DNA from: Clostridia bacterium
GTDB taxonomy: Bacteria > Bacillota > Clostridia > Christensenellales > UBA1242
NCBI GenBank assembly: GCA_017537515.1
Contig: JAFYKO010000122.1
Span: 24,741 to 88,740 of the forward strand
Length of the DNA stretch: 64,000 bases
Direction of reading: 5' to 3'
Positions within the stretch are counted from its first letter, which is position 1, and each line of letters begins with the position of its first letter. Under the pieces are notes generated by a model. It was not told the DNA's origin, searched no databases, and worked only from the letters and a program-made list of their open reading frames with translations. This document shows positions 1 to 8,190 of the stretch, in pieces. The translations under genes were made by a program, and so were the position numbers.

Positions 1-694
1 TGTTCATATTAGAACCCATCGCTTCCAAACCCGCCTGCATATTCGCACCGATACCGATAGCACCACCGATAACGGGAACGCCTGCGGTCTGTCCCGACAT
101 AGAGGCACCCGAACGTGCCTTGCCCTCGGCATACATTTCCTTGTTACCCGTAGCATAGCCCACGGTAATCTGTGTCTGTGCGGACGTGTGCTGCATAGCG
201 GAGGTCATCATCGCCATACCCGCAGCGTCCATCGGGTCGTCGTTATAAAGGGCATCGTCGCCACCACGGGCGGGCTTGTAGGAAGCCAAACTCATATTCA
301 AGAGTTGACTGCTAGAGGTGAACTGCTTCCAACCCTGTGCCAACATTTCGCTGCGAAGATTTTTCTTAACCGTCACGTAATCACGATAATCCGTAAAATA
401 CATAACCCCGTCAAGGCTGATAGTCAGTTCCAACCTATCGCCCTGCCATTGAACACCAGGCAGGGGCTTGGACAACTTGCTTTTCGGGTCATTACCACCT
501 GCGTTCGCACCCAGGCTTTGTATCAATGTCAAAAACTTCTCAACAGAACCCGCCCCTTCCCTGCATTGGTAATTAGGGAAGTTGTGTTCGTCAAGGGAAA
601 CATACCTGTCGGAATAAATATACAGGCACCCGTAGCGATAGCAGTTTGCACGGGCGAGCCTGCGAAATTCTAGGGATTCAATAACCTGTTCCAT
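1..694 (-). CDS. Partial virion protein downstream of the tape measure gene
   Basis: An open frame starts at ATG 694, after a GAGG ribosome site, and runs to the window edge without a stop (about 231 codons seen). The product begins MEQVIESLEF. It has an N-terminal region with several Cys and Tyr, a middle region rich in beta-type residues, and a Gly/Ala/Met-rich stretch near the edge. It lies directly behind the tape measure gene, where T4-like phages keep baseplate hub or tail-tube-cap genes, so a tail or hub role is inferred from position only. No family was recognised. The 3' end is missing. Confidence 0.75.
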   Translation of the reverse strand, partial: MEQVIESLEFRRLARANCYRYGCLYIYSDRYVSLDEHNFPNYQCREGAGSVEKFLTLIQSLGANAGGNDPKSKLSKPLPGVQWQGDRLELTISLDGVMYFTDYRDYVTVKKNLRSEMLAQGWKQFTSSSQLLNMSLASYKPARGGDDALYNDDPMDAAGMAMMTSAMQHTSAQTQITVGYATGNKEMYAEGKARSGASMSGQTAGVPVIGGAIGIGANMQAGLEAMGSNMN

Positions 695-706
695 CACACA
701 ACCTCA

Positions 707-2659
707 TTAAGCGGTCCACGGTGCCATAGCAGGGTTAGCAACCATAATCGGGGTGGTGCCAGGGTTCTTCGCAGAAGCCATAACAGCTTCACGCATAATT
801 TCGTTCTGCTCACGCTGATTACGCCAATCTGCAACCTGGTATTCGGCAGGTGCGGGAGCCTGTGCAGCCCTAGCCTGTTCCATAATGGCGTTAGCCTCGG
901 AAGGTGTAGTAAGGGCGGTTTCCCTGCGTGTGACAGACGCACGGACACCACGGGAATACACCGACGTAGTATCAATGATACCAGGTCCGTTCGTGACTTC
1001 CCGACGGGTCTTACGCTGTTTTTCCTGTTCGGCTTCAACGGCTGCGGACTTCTCCGAAATCTTGGATTGAACTTCGCTGTCCTTATACCAACCACGACCG
1101 AACAGACGGCTGCGGTCAAACAATTCAATCAAGCCGTTAATGCCCCCAAGTATCTGTGCCCCCGTTTCAATTATTGACGACACAATCATAGGCATTATGA
1201 GTTTGGTCATATCCATAATGGACCCTGCCAAACCACTTACTATGGGCACAAGCCTGTCAAATGACATAATGGCACTAGCGACCAAACCCCAGGGACCCAG
1301 GAACTTCGTTGCGGACTTTGCAATAGACCCAATACCCTTTACAACACCGCCCAACGCCTTGCCTAGCCCACCGAGGTTCACAGCACCCGATTTGCTACCG
1401 AACATACCCGTTGAAGCGGGGTTTACAGTAGCCTGCGGTGCAGCCCCCCGCTTGACAACGGGAGTAAGCAACCTGGAACTTTGGCGGGGTGCCTTTTGCA
1501 TTCTTGCATTTTTAGGCATCTGTCTAGGGGCTTCGGATGCTTTCTGCGGGATTTCCGCTTTAAGCGTGGAAGCAATTTCGGGGCGTTCTGCGGGAGCAAG
1601 TGCAGGCTTTGTGACTTTCGCTTTCGGGGCAGTAGCCTTTTCCACATTGTCTGTAATCCCGCTGCGTGTAAGCGTCGGAACTTCTGCGGGCGGTGCAGAC
1701 TGCGGTTCACGGATAGCCTGGGAAATTTCTTTCGCTGCCTTTTCCATAGACGGGACGTTCACCTTGACCTTGCCCGAAAGCAACTGCTTTTCAAAGTTCA
1801 CGCCCTCGCCTGCCACAGCCTTGACATTCTGTGCCCGTTCCGCATACAGGCTCGCAGCGGACCCTGGGTCCTTGATACCCTGCTTTGCAGCACGGATAGC
1901 AAATTCTTCGTTAATGTCTGCCTGCTTTACGCCAAATTCCTTGTCAGCCAAAGCCTTTTTGCCCTCGGCAATTCGGTTCTGCTGATTTACAAGTGCGTCA
2001 TACTTTTCTTTGGTCGCTTCGCTAATCGGAGTTTCTTTATTTTCCTTGACGTAGCGACCTAGACCCGCAACCAGGAACTTTCCAAGGGAATCGCCCCCCG
2101 AATTGCCTAGACCACCGATAGCGGATTCAATAGTCCCGTATTTGTCCTTAATGGCAAAATTGGCTTCGGCACGTTCAGTTTCTATCGCCTTGATACGACG
2201 CTTCTGCATATCTTCGGCATTTTTCTTTTGCAGGTCGTATTTCTTCTTTTCAAGTTCAACCGTGGCTTCAAGCGTCTTCCTGTGTTCACGGGCAACCAAC
2301 TGCTGCAAACGAAATGCTTTCAGTTGTTCTTCCGTGACCTGCGGGACAAGGCTTTCAGCCAAATCCATCATACGTTGGTGGCGTTCCTGCTCAATCTTGT
2401 CTTCGGCAATCTTTGTTGTGAGCAGGTTGCGAATAGTGTCTTGAACGTCCGTTGCTTCGCCCGTCCGTCTAGCGATAGCGTTAGCAGCGATTTGGTCCTT
2501 AACTGCTAGTTGCATTCTATCCACAGCATTGGCGACCCGCTGCATACCTTCTGCGGTCTTACTCAAAGTTTTAGCAAACGGTCCACCTTGATTAGACAGA
2601 CTTTCACGCTTTTCTTTCAATTCAACCATTTTTTCAAACAAAGTCGCCATAGTTGCCAT
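707..2659 (-). CDS. Tail tape measure protein (gp29-like)
   Basis: This protein of about 650 residues begins with some 250 residues of charged, heptad-like helix, followed by a Pro/Ala/Lys-rich linker. Around residues 430-520 comes a Gly-rich and hydrophobic block (LGGLGKALGGVVKGIG, then several membrane-like stretches). The order of coiled coil, linker and hydrophobic segment is typical of tape measure proteins, which set tail length and are ejected with the DNA. T4 gp29 is 590 residues. ATG 2659 is chosen because it overlaps the TGA of the small upstream gene (TGATG); ATG 2650 is an alternative. It follows the gp26-like gene as expected for a T4-type tail cluster. The assignment rests on architecture and order, not on a conserved motif. 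Confidence 0.75.
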   Translation of the reverse strand: MATMATLFEKMVELKEKRESLSNQGGPFAKTLSKTAEGMQRVANAVDRMQLAVKDQIAANAIARRTGEATDVQDTIRNLLTTKIAEDKIEQERHQRMMDLAESLVPQVTEEQLKAFRLQQLVAREHRKTLEATVELEKKKYDLQKKNAEDMQKRRIKAIETERAEANFAIKDKYGTIESAIGGLGNSGGDSLGKFLVAGLGRYVKENKETPISEATKEKYDALVNQQNRIAEGKKALADKEFGVKQADINEEFAIRAAKQGIKDPGSAASLYAERAQNVKAVAGEGVNFEKQLLSGKVKVNVPSMEKAAKEISQAIREPQSAPPAEVPTLTRSGITDNVEKATAPKAKVTKPALAPAERPEIASTLKAEIPQKASEAPRQMPKNARMQKAPRQSSRLLTPVVKRGAAPQATVNPASTGMFGSKSGAVNLGGLGKALGGVVKGIGSIAKSATKFLGPWGLVASAIMSFDRLVPIVSGLAGSIMDMTKLIMPMIVSSIIETGAQILGGINGLIELFDRSRLFGRGWYKDSEVQSKISEKSAAVEAEQEKQRKTRREVTNGPGIIDTTSVYSRGVRASVTRRETALTTPSEANAIMEQARAAQAPAPAEYQVADWRNQREQNEIMREAVMASAKNPGTTPIMVANPAMAPWTA

Positions 2660-2763
2660 CACCTCGTAGTTCTGTTCGGTTTGTTAGACTTCTTGCGTTC
2701 CGCTTCAAGCATTTCTTCCCTTGCCCGCAAGTAGTCTTCCACTTCGGCTACGGACGTGTTCAT
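2659..2763 (-). CDS. Small basic protein between hub-assembly and tape measure genes
   Basis: ATG 2763 opens a 34-residue frame, MNTSVAEVEDYL..., ending in a Lys/Arg/Asn-rich tail. Its stop overlaps the tape measure start, and the stop of the gp26-like gene lies seven bases upstream, so it fills the only gap in a tightly coupled set. The residues are mostly helical and charged. Small overlapping genes just before a tape measure often encode tail chaperones, but this one is far shorter than a typical chaperone and shows no slippery sequence that I can identify. The function is unknown. Confidence 0.5.
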   Translation of the reverse strand: MNTSVAEVEDYLRAREEMLEAERKKSNKPNRTTR

Positions 2764-2770
2764 ATCCACG

Positions 2771-3517
2771 TCAAAGCCTAAAATTAGTCTTATACTTGCT
2801 AATCGCTGCCTTGTCAAGAAACGGGGTGTATTGAGTGACCTCCACGGCACTCAAAGCCACGCTGTATTTCTTCTTGCATTCGGGACATTCAAATTCGGCT
2901 TCGGTATCATCCAGGAAATAGGTTTTAATGGCTTCAAGCATAAGGTTCAAAATGCCGAAGTCGTCCATTTCCATAATAGTTTCACGAATCTTTTCTTTCT
3001 TGCCGTCCACAGACAGAATATAAGGTTCCACAAGGTCAATGAACTTTGCAGGTTCCAATTCGTCCAGGTCGGTGTCTTTCGTGAAACCCAACTTTTCCAC
3101 CATAGTGTCCCAGGCTTCAACTGTCGGATAGCCCAATTCCCAAACGTGCTTGCCATCGTCAATGGTAAGCGGGTAAGGGTCGTCTGCTGCAAGGCTAGGA
3201 ACAGGCGGGAAATCGCTCATAGATATGGAACGCTTGTGGGCTTTCTTGCAGTGCGGGCAGGTAAGATTCAGTTCCCATTTCTGCTTCGGGTAAGCGTGGA
3301 ACGCAAGCATAGCCACAAGATACTTCACGTCCACAGGGACAAGGAGGCTTGCGTCTATTTCGTCGCCCACAAGAACCTGCAAAAGTTTCACGACTTCTTG
3401 CAGCGACGGGTCCTTGCCCAAGTCAATAGCCTGCTGCAAACTCATAGCCTTCATCTTGAAAGACTTGAATTTGTAGGGCTTAAAGTTGGACGGCAGGGAA
3501 GTCACAGGAATTATCAT
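2771..3517 (-). CDS. T4 gp26-type baseplate hub assembly protein
   Basis: The 248-residue product carries two zinc-binding pairs, CPHC near residue 87 and CPEC near residue 218. Between them is a mostly helical region with many acidic residues. The N-terminus (IPVTSLPSNFKPYKFKSF) matches the start typical of the T4 baseplate/hub assembly family (gp26/gp51 type), in which a leading Pro-rich strand precedes a helical domain containing a Cys pair. In T4 this family is needed to build the baseplate hub. The position directly before the tape measure supports this. The family call is made by eye. Confidence 0.7.
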   Translation of the reverse strand: MIIPVTSLPSNFKPYKFKSFKMKAMSLQQAIDLGKDPSLQEVVKLLQVLVGDEIDASLLVPVDVKYLVAMLAFHAYPKQKWELNLTCPHCKKAHKRSISMSDFPPVPSLAADDPYPLTIDDGKHVWELGYPTVEAWDTMVEKLGFTKDTDLDELEPAKFIDLVEPYILSVDGKKEKIRETIMEMDDFGILNLMLEAIKTYFLDDTEAEFECPECKKKYSVALSAVEVTQYTPFLDKAAISKYKTNFRL

Positions 3518-3534
3518 TTTATACCTCGGTTGGT

Positions 3535-3957
3535 TTAGATTGCCCTTAACGTAAGTTTTACGTCAAGAATTTCTGCGGACTTGTAATCCACAGAATCGGG
3601 TGGTTCATACTTTGAAAGATAGCATTTAATTTGAGTGGGGTTGTCTTCGTGACCCCACATAAGCGTTATAGGCAACCGCAAATCAATGTAGCCAGGGTGG
3701 ACGGTTGCCGTATAAAGGGAACGCAGCAGCAATTCCTGTCTGTTCGTCACATAGGCTTCAACGGTAAATTCCTGGGTCTTCAACTGCCCATCTTCAATAA
3801 TGAACGGGCGAAGACCGCCAACGTTAGAAATAACCAACTTATTCAGTTCGTCAAAGCCACGGGGAAAGACACATTCTGCGTCAAAATGTGCCGTATCTAA
3901 AAATGTCGTATCAATAGCAGATTGGACCGACAGCCCGTTTCTTACGTTGAATGCCAC
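3535..3957 (-). CDS. Small tail protein after the tube gene
   Basis: The 140-residue frame MAFNVRNGLSVQSAI... is read from GTG 3957, which has AAAGGA eight bases upstream. A longer GTG start at 4020 exists, but it would place a strong hairpin (3982-4024) inside the coding region, so the shorter form is preferred. The sequence is mostly beta-type with a conserved-looking WGHEDNPTQIKCYL segment. It sits between the tail tube and the gp26-like gene. A role as a tail-tube or baseplate initiator is plausible from position, but no family was recognised. Confidence 0.65.
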   Translation of the reverse strand: MAFNVRNGLSVQSAIDTTFLDTAHFDAECVFPRGFDELNKLVISNVGGLRPFIIEDGQLKTQEFTVEAYVTNRQELLLRSLYTATVHPGYIDLRLPITLMWGHEDNPTQIKCYLSKYEPPDSVDYKSAEILDVKLTLRAI

Positions 3958-3981
3958 TATGAAATCCTTTGAAAGTAGAAG

Positions 3982-4024
3982 CGGGGTGCCCCTATCTACC
4001 CAATAGATATATAGTGGCACCCCG
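3982..4024 (-). terminator. Long two-part hairpin between tube and next tail gene
   Basis: CGGGGTGCC (3982-3990) pairs perfectly with GGCACCCCG (4016-4024). Inside the loop TATCTA (3993-3998) pairs with TAGATA (4004-4009). The hairpin begins six bases after the tail tube stop on the minus strand. Only a weak pyrimidine run follows, so it may be a partial terminator or an mRNA-stabilising 3' structure that lowers downstream expression relative to the abundant tube protein. Confidence 0.55.
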
Positions 4025-4029
4025 TCAAA

Positions 4030-4614
4030 TTAGGTGTTGCCGTCGCCAATCGTCCAACCGTGTGCCTTGATTTCAAGTTGCACGGAGCCGATTTCGGCAG
4101 CGTCGGAAGTGTAGTTCGGGGACTGCACCTTTTTGAACTGCACACCTTTAAGGTGGTAGGTAATTGTCGGGGGAACTTCCCCATCAGCCGTGGAGTTGCC
4201 CAAGGCTTCCAGGGTAATCCCGTCAAAGGTGTATTCCGACTTTTCATTGATATTGCGGTGGTTGAAATAACCCGCAGTATTGTTCGCCACGTTCACAAGA
4301 GCCTTGAAAATACGGTGGTCCATATTTTCATAAATGTCAATCGGGAGCGAATCAATAAAGCGGTCCTGCCAAGCAGCCTGGGAAATGTGAATGCCCTTGA
4401 TTTCCGCTTCTGCATAGGTGGTTTCAGTTTCAAACTGAAAGTCGCTATGGCAGGCGAAGGACATCTGCAAACGGGGGTCGTTTGCCACGTCGCCCATAAG
4501 TTCTTTCAACTTATCGCACTTGTCAAAGTTAATACGCCAATTTGACGTAACGGCATAGTTGTATTCATTGAAGTTCTTGCCGAGAAGTTCTCCAATCTTA
4601 ATGTTCTGTGGCAT
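4030..4614 (-). CDS. Tail tube protein (gp19-like)
   Basis: The protein has 194 residues against 163 for T4 gp19. It directly follows the sheath gene, and its AGGAGG ribosome site overlaps the end of the sheath gene, which is the normal order in contractile-tail phages. The sequence is beta-rich with features of tube proteins: an N-terminal strand (YNYAVTSNWRINFD) and a C-terminal ITYHLKGVQFKKVQ...IKAHGW segment. It would stack in rings inside the sheath to form the DNA conduit. A strong hairpin follows the stop codon. Confidence 0.85.
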   Translation of the reverse strand: MPQNIKIGELLGKNFNEYNYAVTSNWRINFDKCDKLKELMGDVANDPRLQMSFACHSDFQFETETTYAEAEIKGIHISQAAWQDRFIDSLPIDIYENMDHRIFKALVNVANNTAGYFNHRNINEKSEYTFDGITLEALGNSTADGEVPPTITYHLKGVQFKKVQSPNYTSDAAEIGSVQLEIKAHGWTIGDGNT

Positions 4615-4617
4615 AGA

Positions 4618-6879
4618 TTAAGCCTCCTGTGCAAGCGACACAGCCAAAGTCTGCGTTTGGCTGTATGCGGTAATGTAAACGTCCACAAAGCGAGCCACGC
4701 CCTTGAAGCGGATTGCATAGTCAAAGCGAAGCACTTCATCACCGATAACGTTCTTGTCGGCACTGACGATACCTTCTTCAATGTAGTTCTTGTCAATGAA
4801 GTTTTGGTTCAACTGATTAAGAACTGCAAGACCACGGTTGACAGTGGATTGGTCGTTGTATTCAGCCACGAATGCCTTCATAGCGTCATAGATAGCGAAC
4901 TTCATCCATAAGAACGAAATAATGCAGTGAATGTCGGAAAGCGACGTGTCGGTAAGTTGCGACGTGCGTTCTTCCCAAATGAAGTAGCCACCGTCTTCAA
5001 TGACAGGGTTAATCTTCAACTGACGGGCGAGCATATTGCGTTCGGGTCCGCTGAACTGCTGCGACAGGGACAGACAAGCAATCTGTCCGTAATTGTAGCC
5101 GAACGGGGGACGTGCTTCAATGCCGTCGTTGTAGTGGCTGTTGAGCAAGTCAGCGACCAAGCAAGCCATAGTCACAGCCGTTCTCTTGCCTGCCAGGGTG
5201 CGGTAAGCATACTGACAGTAGTCGGCAATAAAGCGGTTGCCGTGACGACCCGTAAGGTTGCCGAACACGTCGGTAGAAGCAGCACGACCAATGTTAGACA
5301 GACCCAAGGTCGCTTCATTGGAAGCCGTGATTGCGGAAATGTAATCCGCAGGGTTCATAATGTCGCCAAGGTTCGGGGTAGCAAGACAACGCCAACGGGT
5401 AAGGTTGTCCCCAAGCAACACTTGGAGTGCCTGCGAGTAGGCGTAGGACTTGTTCTGCCCAAGAATCTTGTTTTCCTTAATCATACCCTCAAAGTAATGG
5501 AGTTCATTAGTAATCGGGTCGTTTTCGTAATCAATGGTGTAGTCGCCAAAGATTTCGCTAGACTTCGGAACAAGATACTTGGAACCACCCATAACAGCGT
5601 CCATCTGCATAGAAATGTAGTTGGAATCAAAGTCGTCGTAAGACATAGACACCACGAAATCATTCTTGCAGTAGGTCTTGTAGTAGGAAGCCCAATACTC
5701 ATTCTGCTCACCCATATACATATAGGTGTTGCGGTTTTTAAGATAGAGTTGGGTGCTAATGTTGAACTTCGCAACATAGCCGTCGCCCTTCTTTGCAACC
5801 GTCACATTACCGCACGGGAAGCCGTAGAAGCCAGGTGCGAGTTTACGGGTAGAAGTCGGGTCTTCGGCAATCGGGAGTTCCACGGTAGCCGTGAGCGAAA
5901 TAGACAGACCGAAGCAGTTGAGTTGCTGCGGACCGCCATCCTTACCCGAATACAGGTAATAGACACCATACTTTTCGTTTTCGTCGGAACCCGAACCTTC
6001 CACACCCACACCAGGGGTATAGACAAGCGGGGTGTCCCAATCTTCTTCAATGACGTGCTTGCCGTCTGCGTAAGTGGCACCCTTGACCGCTTCTGCAAAC
6101 TTGTCAAACATACCCCAATCGGAGCCGTCAAACAAAGCGGAGTAGTCAAATTCAGCCATACGGTTCACACGACCATTCACGAAAGCGGTAATCTTGACAG
6201 GGTGTTCGCCCTCGTCACCGCTACCGCTACCGCCCGCTGCTGCACCGACCAGGAAGCCGTCCAACTTGAAATCGCCCGAAGCGGAAATAAGGTTGGCAAC
6301 GTCGGGATTGAATGCGAGTTCTGCGGGAACGTCTTCGTCAATGTGGTTTGCACCGTCAAAGTCAAACAACTGCACACGGACGGAACGACCTTCCTTTGCG
6401 TAAGCAGACTGCGTAATCGGCTGACTTAAACGCACGACGACGTTCTTCTTGTCCTTGGAGCAGTAATCGCCTTCGCCCTTGAAGTAAAGGTAGGATTCGC
6501 TGTCTTCAACAGGGGCAGCGATAGCCGAAGCGGGAAGCATAGTGTTCACGACCAACTTGCCGTCTTCCACCGTAAACTTCATAGCACCGAACGGAGTGTC
6601 CGACGGGAGCATTTCGGGGTCCTTTGCACGGCAAAGAACCTGCGGGACCTTACGCTGTGCGAGCAAGTAGGCTTCCATAGCAGCAAGCCCGTGACGCTCC
6701 ATATTCGGAGTGCCGAACGTCTTCACGTAATCGTCTTCGCTAGAAATCAAGGTTGGTGTATTACAAAGTCCCCTGTCTGCTTCAATGGCACCCGCAGAAC
6801 GGAAACCGATTGCAACAGAAGAACGCTGCGATTTATCAATGAGGTAAACACCTACGCCTGCGGAATCATTAACGGGCAT
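4618..6879 (-). CDS. Tail sheath protein (gp18-like)
   Basis: The 753-residue protein begins MPVNDSAGVGVYLID and ends with a strand-rich domain (LRFDYAIRFKGVARFVDVYITAY), typical of contractile sheath subunits. The central region contains SNIGRAASTDVFGNLTGRHG and FIADYCQYAYRTLAGKRT, followed by INPVIEDGGYFIWEERT, a stretch common near the conserved sheath core. It is larger than T4 gp18 (659). A Gly/Ser-rich loop (AAAGGSGSGDEGEHP) sits in the first third and probably joins inserted surface domains. AGGAG precedes the ATG. It is followed at once by the tube gene. Confidence 0.92.
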   Translation of the reverse strand: MPVNDSAGVGVYLIDKSQRSSVAIGFRSAGAIEADRGLCNTPTLISSEDDYVKTFGTPNMERHGLAAMEAYLLAQRKVPQVLCRAKDPEMLPSDTPFGAMKFTVEDGKLVVNTMLPASAIAAPVEDSESYLYFKGEGDYCSKDKKNVVVRLSQPITQSAYAKEGRSVRVQLFDFDGANHIDEDVPAELAFNPDVANLISASGDFKLDGFLVGAAAGGSGSGDEGEHPVKITAFVNGRVNRMAEFDYSALFDGSDWGMFDKFAEAVKGATYADGKHVIEEDWDTPLVYTPGVGVEGSGSDENEKYGVYYLYSGKDGGPQQLNCFGLSISLTATVELPIAEDPTSTRKLAPGFYGFPCGNVTVAKKGDGYVAKFNISTQLYLKNRNTYMYMGEQNEYWASYYKTYCKNDFVVSMSYDDFDSNYISMQMDAVMGGSKYLVPKSSEIFGDYTIDYENDPITNELHYFEGMIKENKILGQNKSYAYSQALQVLLGDNLTRWRCLATPNLGDIMNPADYISAITASNEATLGLSNIGRAASTDVFGNLTGRHGNRFIADYCQYAYRTLAGKRTAVTMACLVADLLNSHYNDGIEARPPFGYNYGQIACLSLSQQFSGPERNMLARQLKINPVIEDGGYFIWEERTSQLTDTSLSDIHCIISFLWMKFAIYDAMKAFVAEYNDQSTVNRGLAVLNQLNQNFIDKNYIEEGIVSADKNVIGDEVLRFDYAIRFKGVARFVDVYITAYSQTQTLAVSLAQEA

Positions 6880-6880
6880 A

Positions 6881-8044
6881 TTACTTCTCCTGTGTTAAAT
6901 TTTTGGCGACGAGGGAATCCATTTCAACCACCTTTTCGGGGGCACGGCTGCAAGCGGATTCGTGCATTCTATCAAGCAACGCCATTTCGTCGGTAATCAC
7001 GGCTTGATGCTTTTCTTCCACGTGTTCGGGGGCATACTTGCGGGCGAAGCCTTCTGCCATTTCAGCACCCATAAACTTCGTGGCAACTTTCTTCGCTTCG
7101 TCAATGTGGTTTTCCTGCAAGAGCGACTTCACCAGGGTAGCGATTTTAGTCTTGTCATTACCGACAAACGCTTCCCCAAGGTAGCCATACTTGTGAACGA
7201 AACTTTCGCACGGTTCGGCAGAAGCCATAGCGTCACACCATTCGTCGTCGGAACAGGTGTTGGACTTGCAAAGGGCGTTGTCCATAATGCAGTTCACGGC
7301 AGAAATAAGGAACGAACGGAGTTGTTCAATTTCGTAGTCAGTCGGGTATTCGGGAATGGTAAGAGCCAGGTCGCCCGTTTCGTCATTGTAACCGCCATCA
7401 ATGGTGTCCGCTCCGTAATACGGGTCGGGGACAAATTCCTGGGTTGGCTTCACAAGTTCCGAAGCACCACGGACAATCAACTTGCCGTTTTCGTTGGCGA
7501 TAGTTACGCCCGTGCCTTCCAAAGCGTCGTTAGCAAGAGCGATAACGGAATCAAGTTCAATCGGGAAGCCGTCCATATCCACCTGGTCAACGTCTTCGGA
7601 CTTCTTCTTATAACTAGAACCCGTGGTCTTGTTTACATTGTCCATAAACTTGTCGGGGTCTTCAACTTCAAGGGCATTACCATCCTTGTCAACGACGTAG
7701 GTCTTGCCATTCTTCGTGATAGTCTTCACGTTGTCCTTGCCGTCGCTGTAAACGGATTCTGCCTTTACAGGATTGAACTCAACGGAAACGTTGTATGCAG
7801 CGTTGTAGCCGTTGGAAATCGGTGTCATACGAACCGACTCAATGGCAGGCGAAGAAGCCTTTAACGAATCCATAAGACGTGTGACAGCACCAGGACCGCC
7901 CGTCACGGATTCAGTAAACGAGAAACGACCACTTTTGTATTGGTCAATGTGGAACGCTTCACCGAGGGAATGTCCGAAAGTGGACTTGACACCTGCGTTA
8001 AGGTCAGCCCAAAATTTAGTCTTTGCGTTTTCAGTGAAATTCAT
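6881..8044 (-). CDS. Virion protein upstream of the tail sheath, family unknown
   Basis: This 387-residue acidic protein is read from ATG 8044 with TAGGAG upstream. Its stop lies just before the sheath start. The N-terminal half is mixed alpha/beta and the C-terminal half is helical with several Cys (CIMDNALCKSNTCSDDEWC). A KKKSEDV sequence near residue 145 only loosely resembles the ESKKSE motif of the head proteins. Position next to the sheath suggests a tail or neck component, but no homologous family was recognised. Confidence 0.75.
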   Translation of the reverse strand: MNFTENAKTKFWADLNAGVKSTFGHSLGEAFHIDQYKSGRFSFTESVTGGPGAVTRLMDSLKASSPAIESVRMTPISNGYNAAYNVSVEFNPVKAESVYSDGKDNVKTITKNGKTYVVDKDGNALEVEDPDKFMDNVNKTTGSSYKKKSEDVDQVDMDGFPIELDSVIALANDALEGTGVTIANENGKLIVRGASELVKPTQEFVPDPYYGADTIDGGYNDETGDLALTIPEYPTDYEIEQLRSFLISAVNCIMDNALCKSNTCSDDEWCDAMASAEPCESFVHKYGYLGEAFVGNDKTKIATLVKSLLQENHIDEAKKVATKFMGAEMAEGFARKYAPEHVEEKHQAVITDEMALLDRMHESACSRAPEKVVEMDSLVAKNLTQEK

Positions 8045-8154
8045 TTGAGGAATACTCCTAATTTTCAGTATATACTAGACAAAATATAAATAAAATTTTT
8101 AGCACGTTCGCAACCATTATAGGCTTCAAACATATTTTATTAAAAGTGCCTGCC

Positions 8155-8183
8155 TTGACAAATGTTGCTCAACAAATTATATT
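8155..8183 (+). promoter_or_regulatory. Consensus promoter of TnpB-like copy A
   Basis: TTGACA (8155-8160), a 17-base spacer and TATATT (8178-8183) point rightwards, and ATG 8191 follows only seven bases later. Transcription would therefore start at or beside the start codon, giving a leaderless or near-leaderless mRNA. Copy C of the same gene family has the same arrangement and similar bases, so the promoter probably moves with the gene. Confidence 0.75.
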
Positions 8184-8190
8184 TAAGCGT

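Noticed and set aside
694..1128. Minus-strand frame overlapping the tape measure in another frame
   Set aside because: It has low-complexity Arg/Leu/Pro composition, no ribosome site, and is fully inside the tape measure gene.
8081..8090. TATAAATA-like sequence on the plus strand, as in T4 late promoters (also near 12633)
   Set aside because: Genes downstream on that strand do not need it, the surroundings are AT-rich, and the minus-strand reading as a TATATT box is more consistent with other sites.
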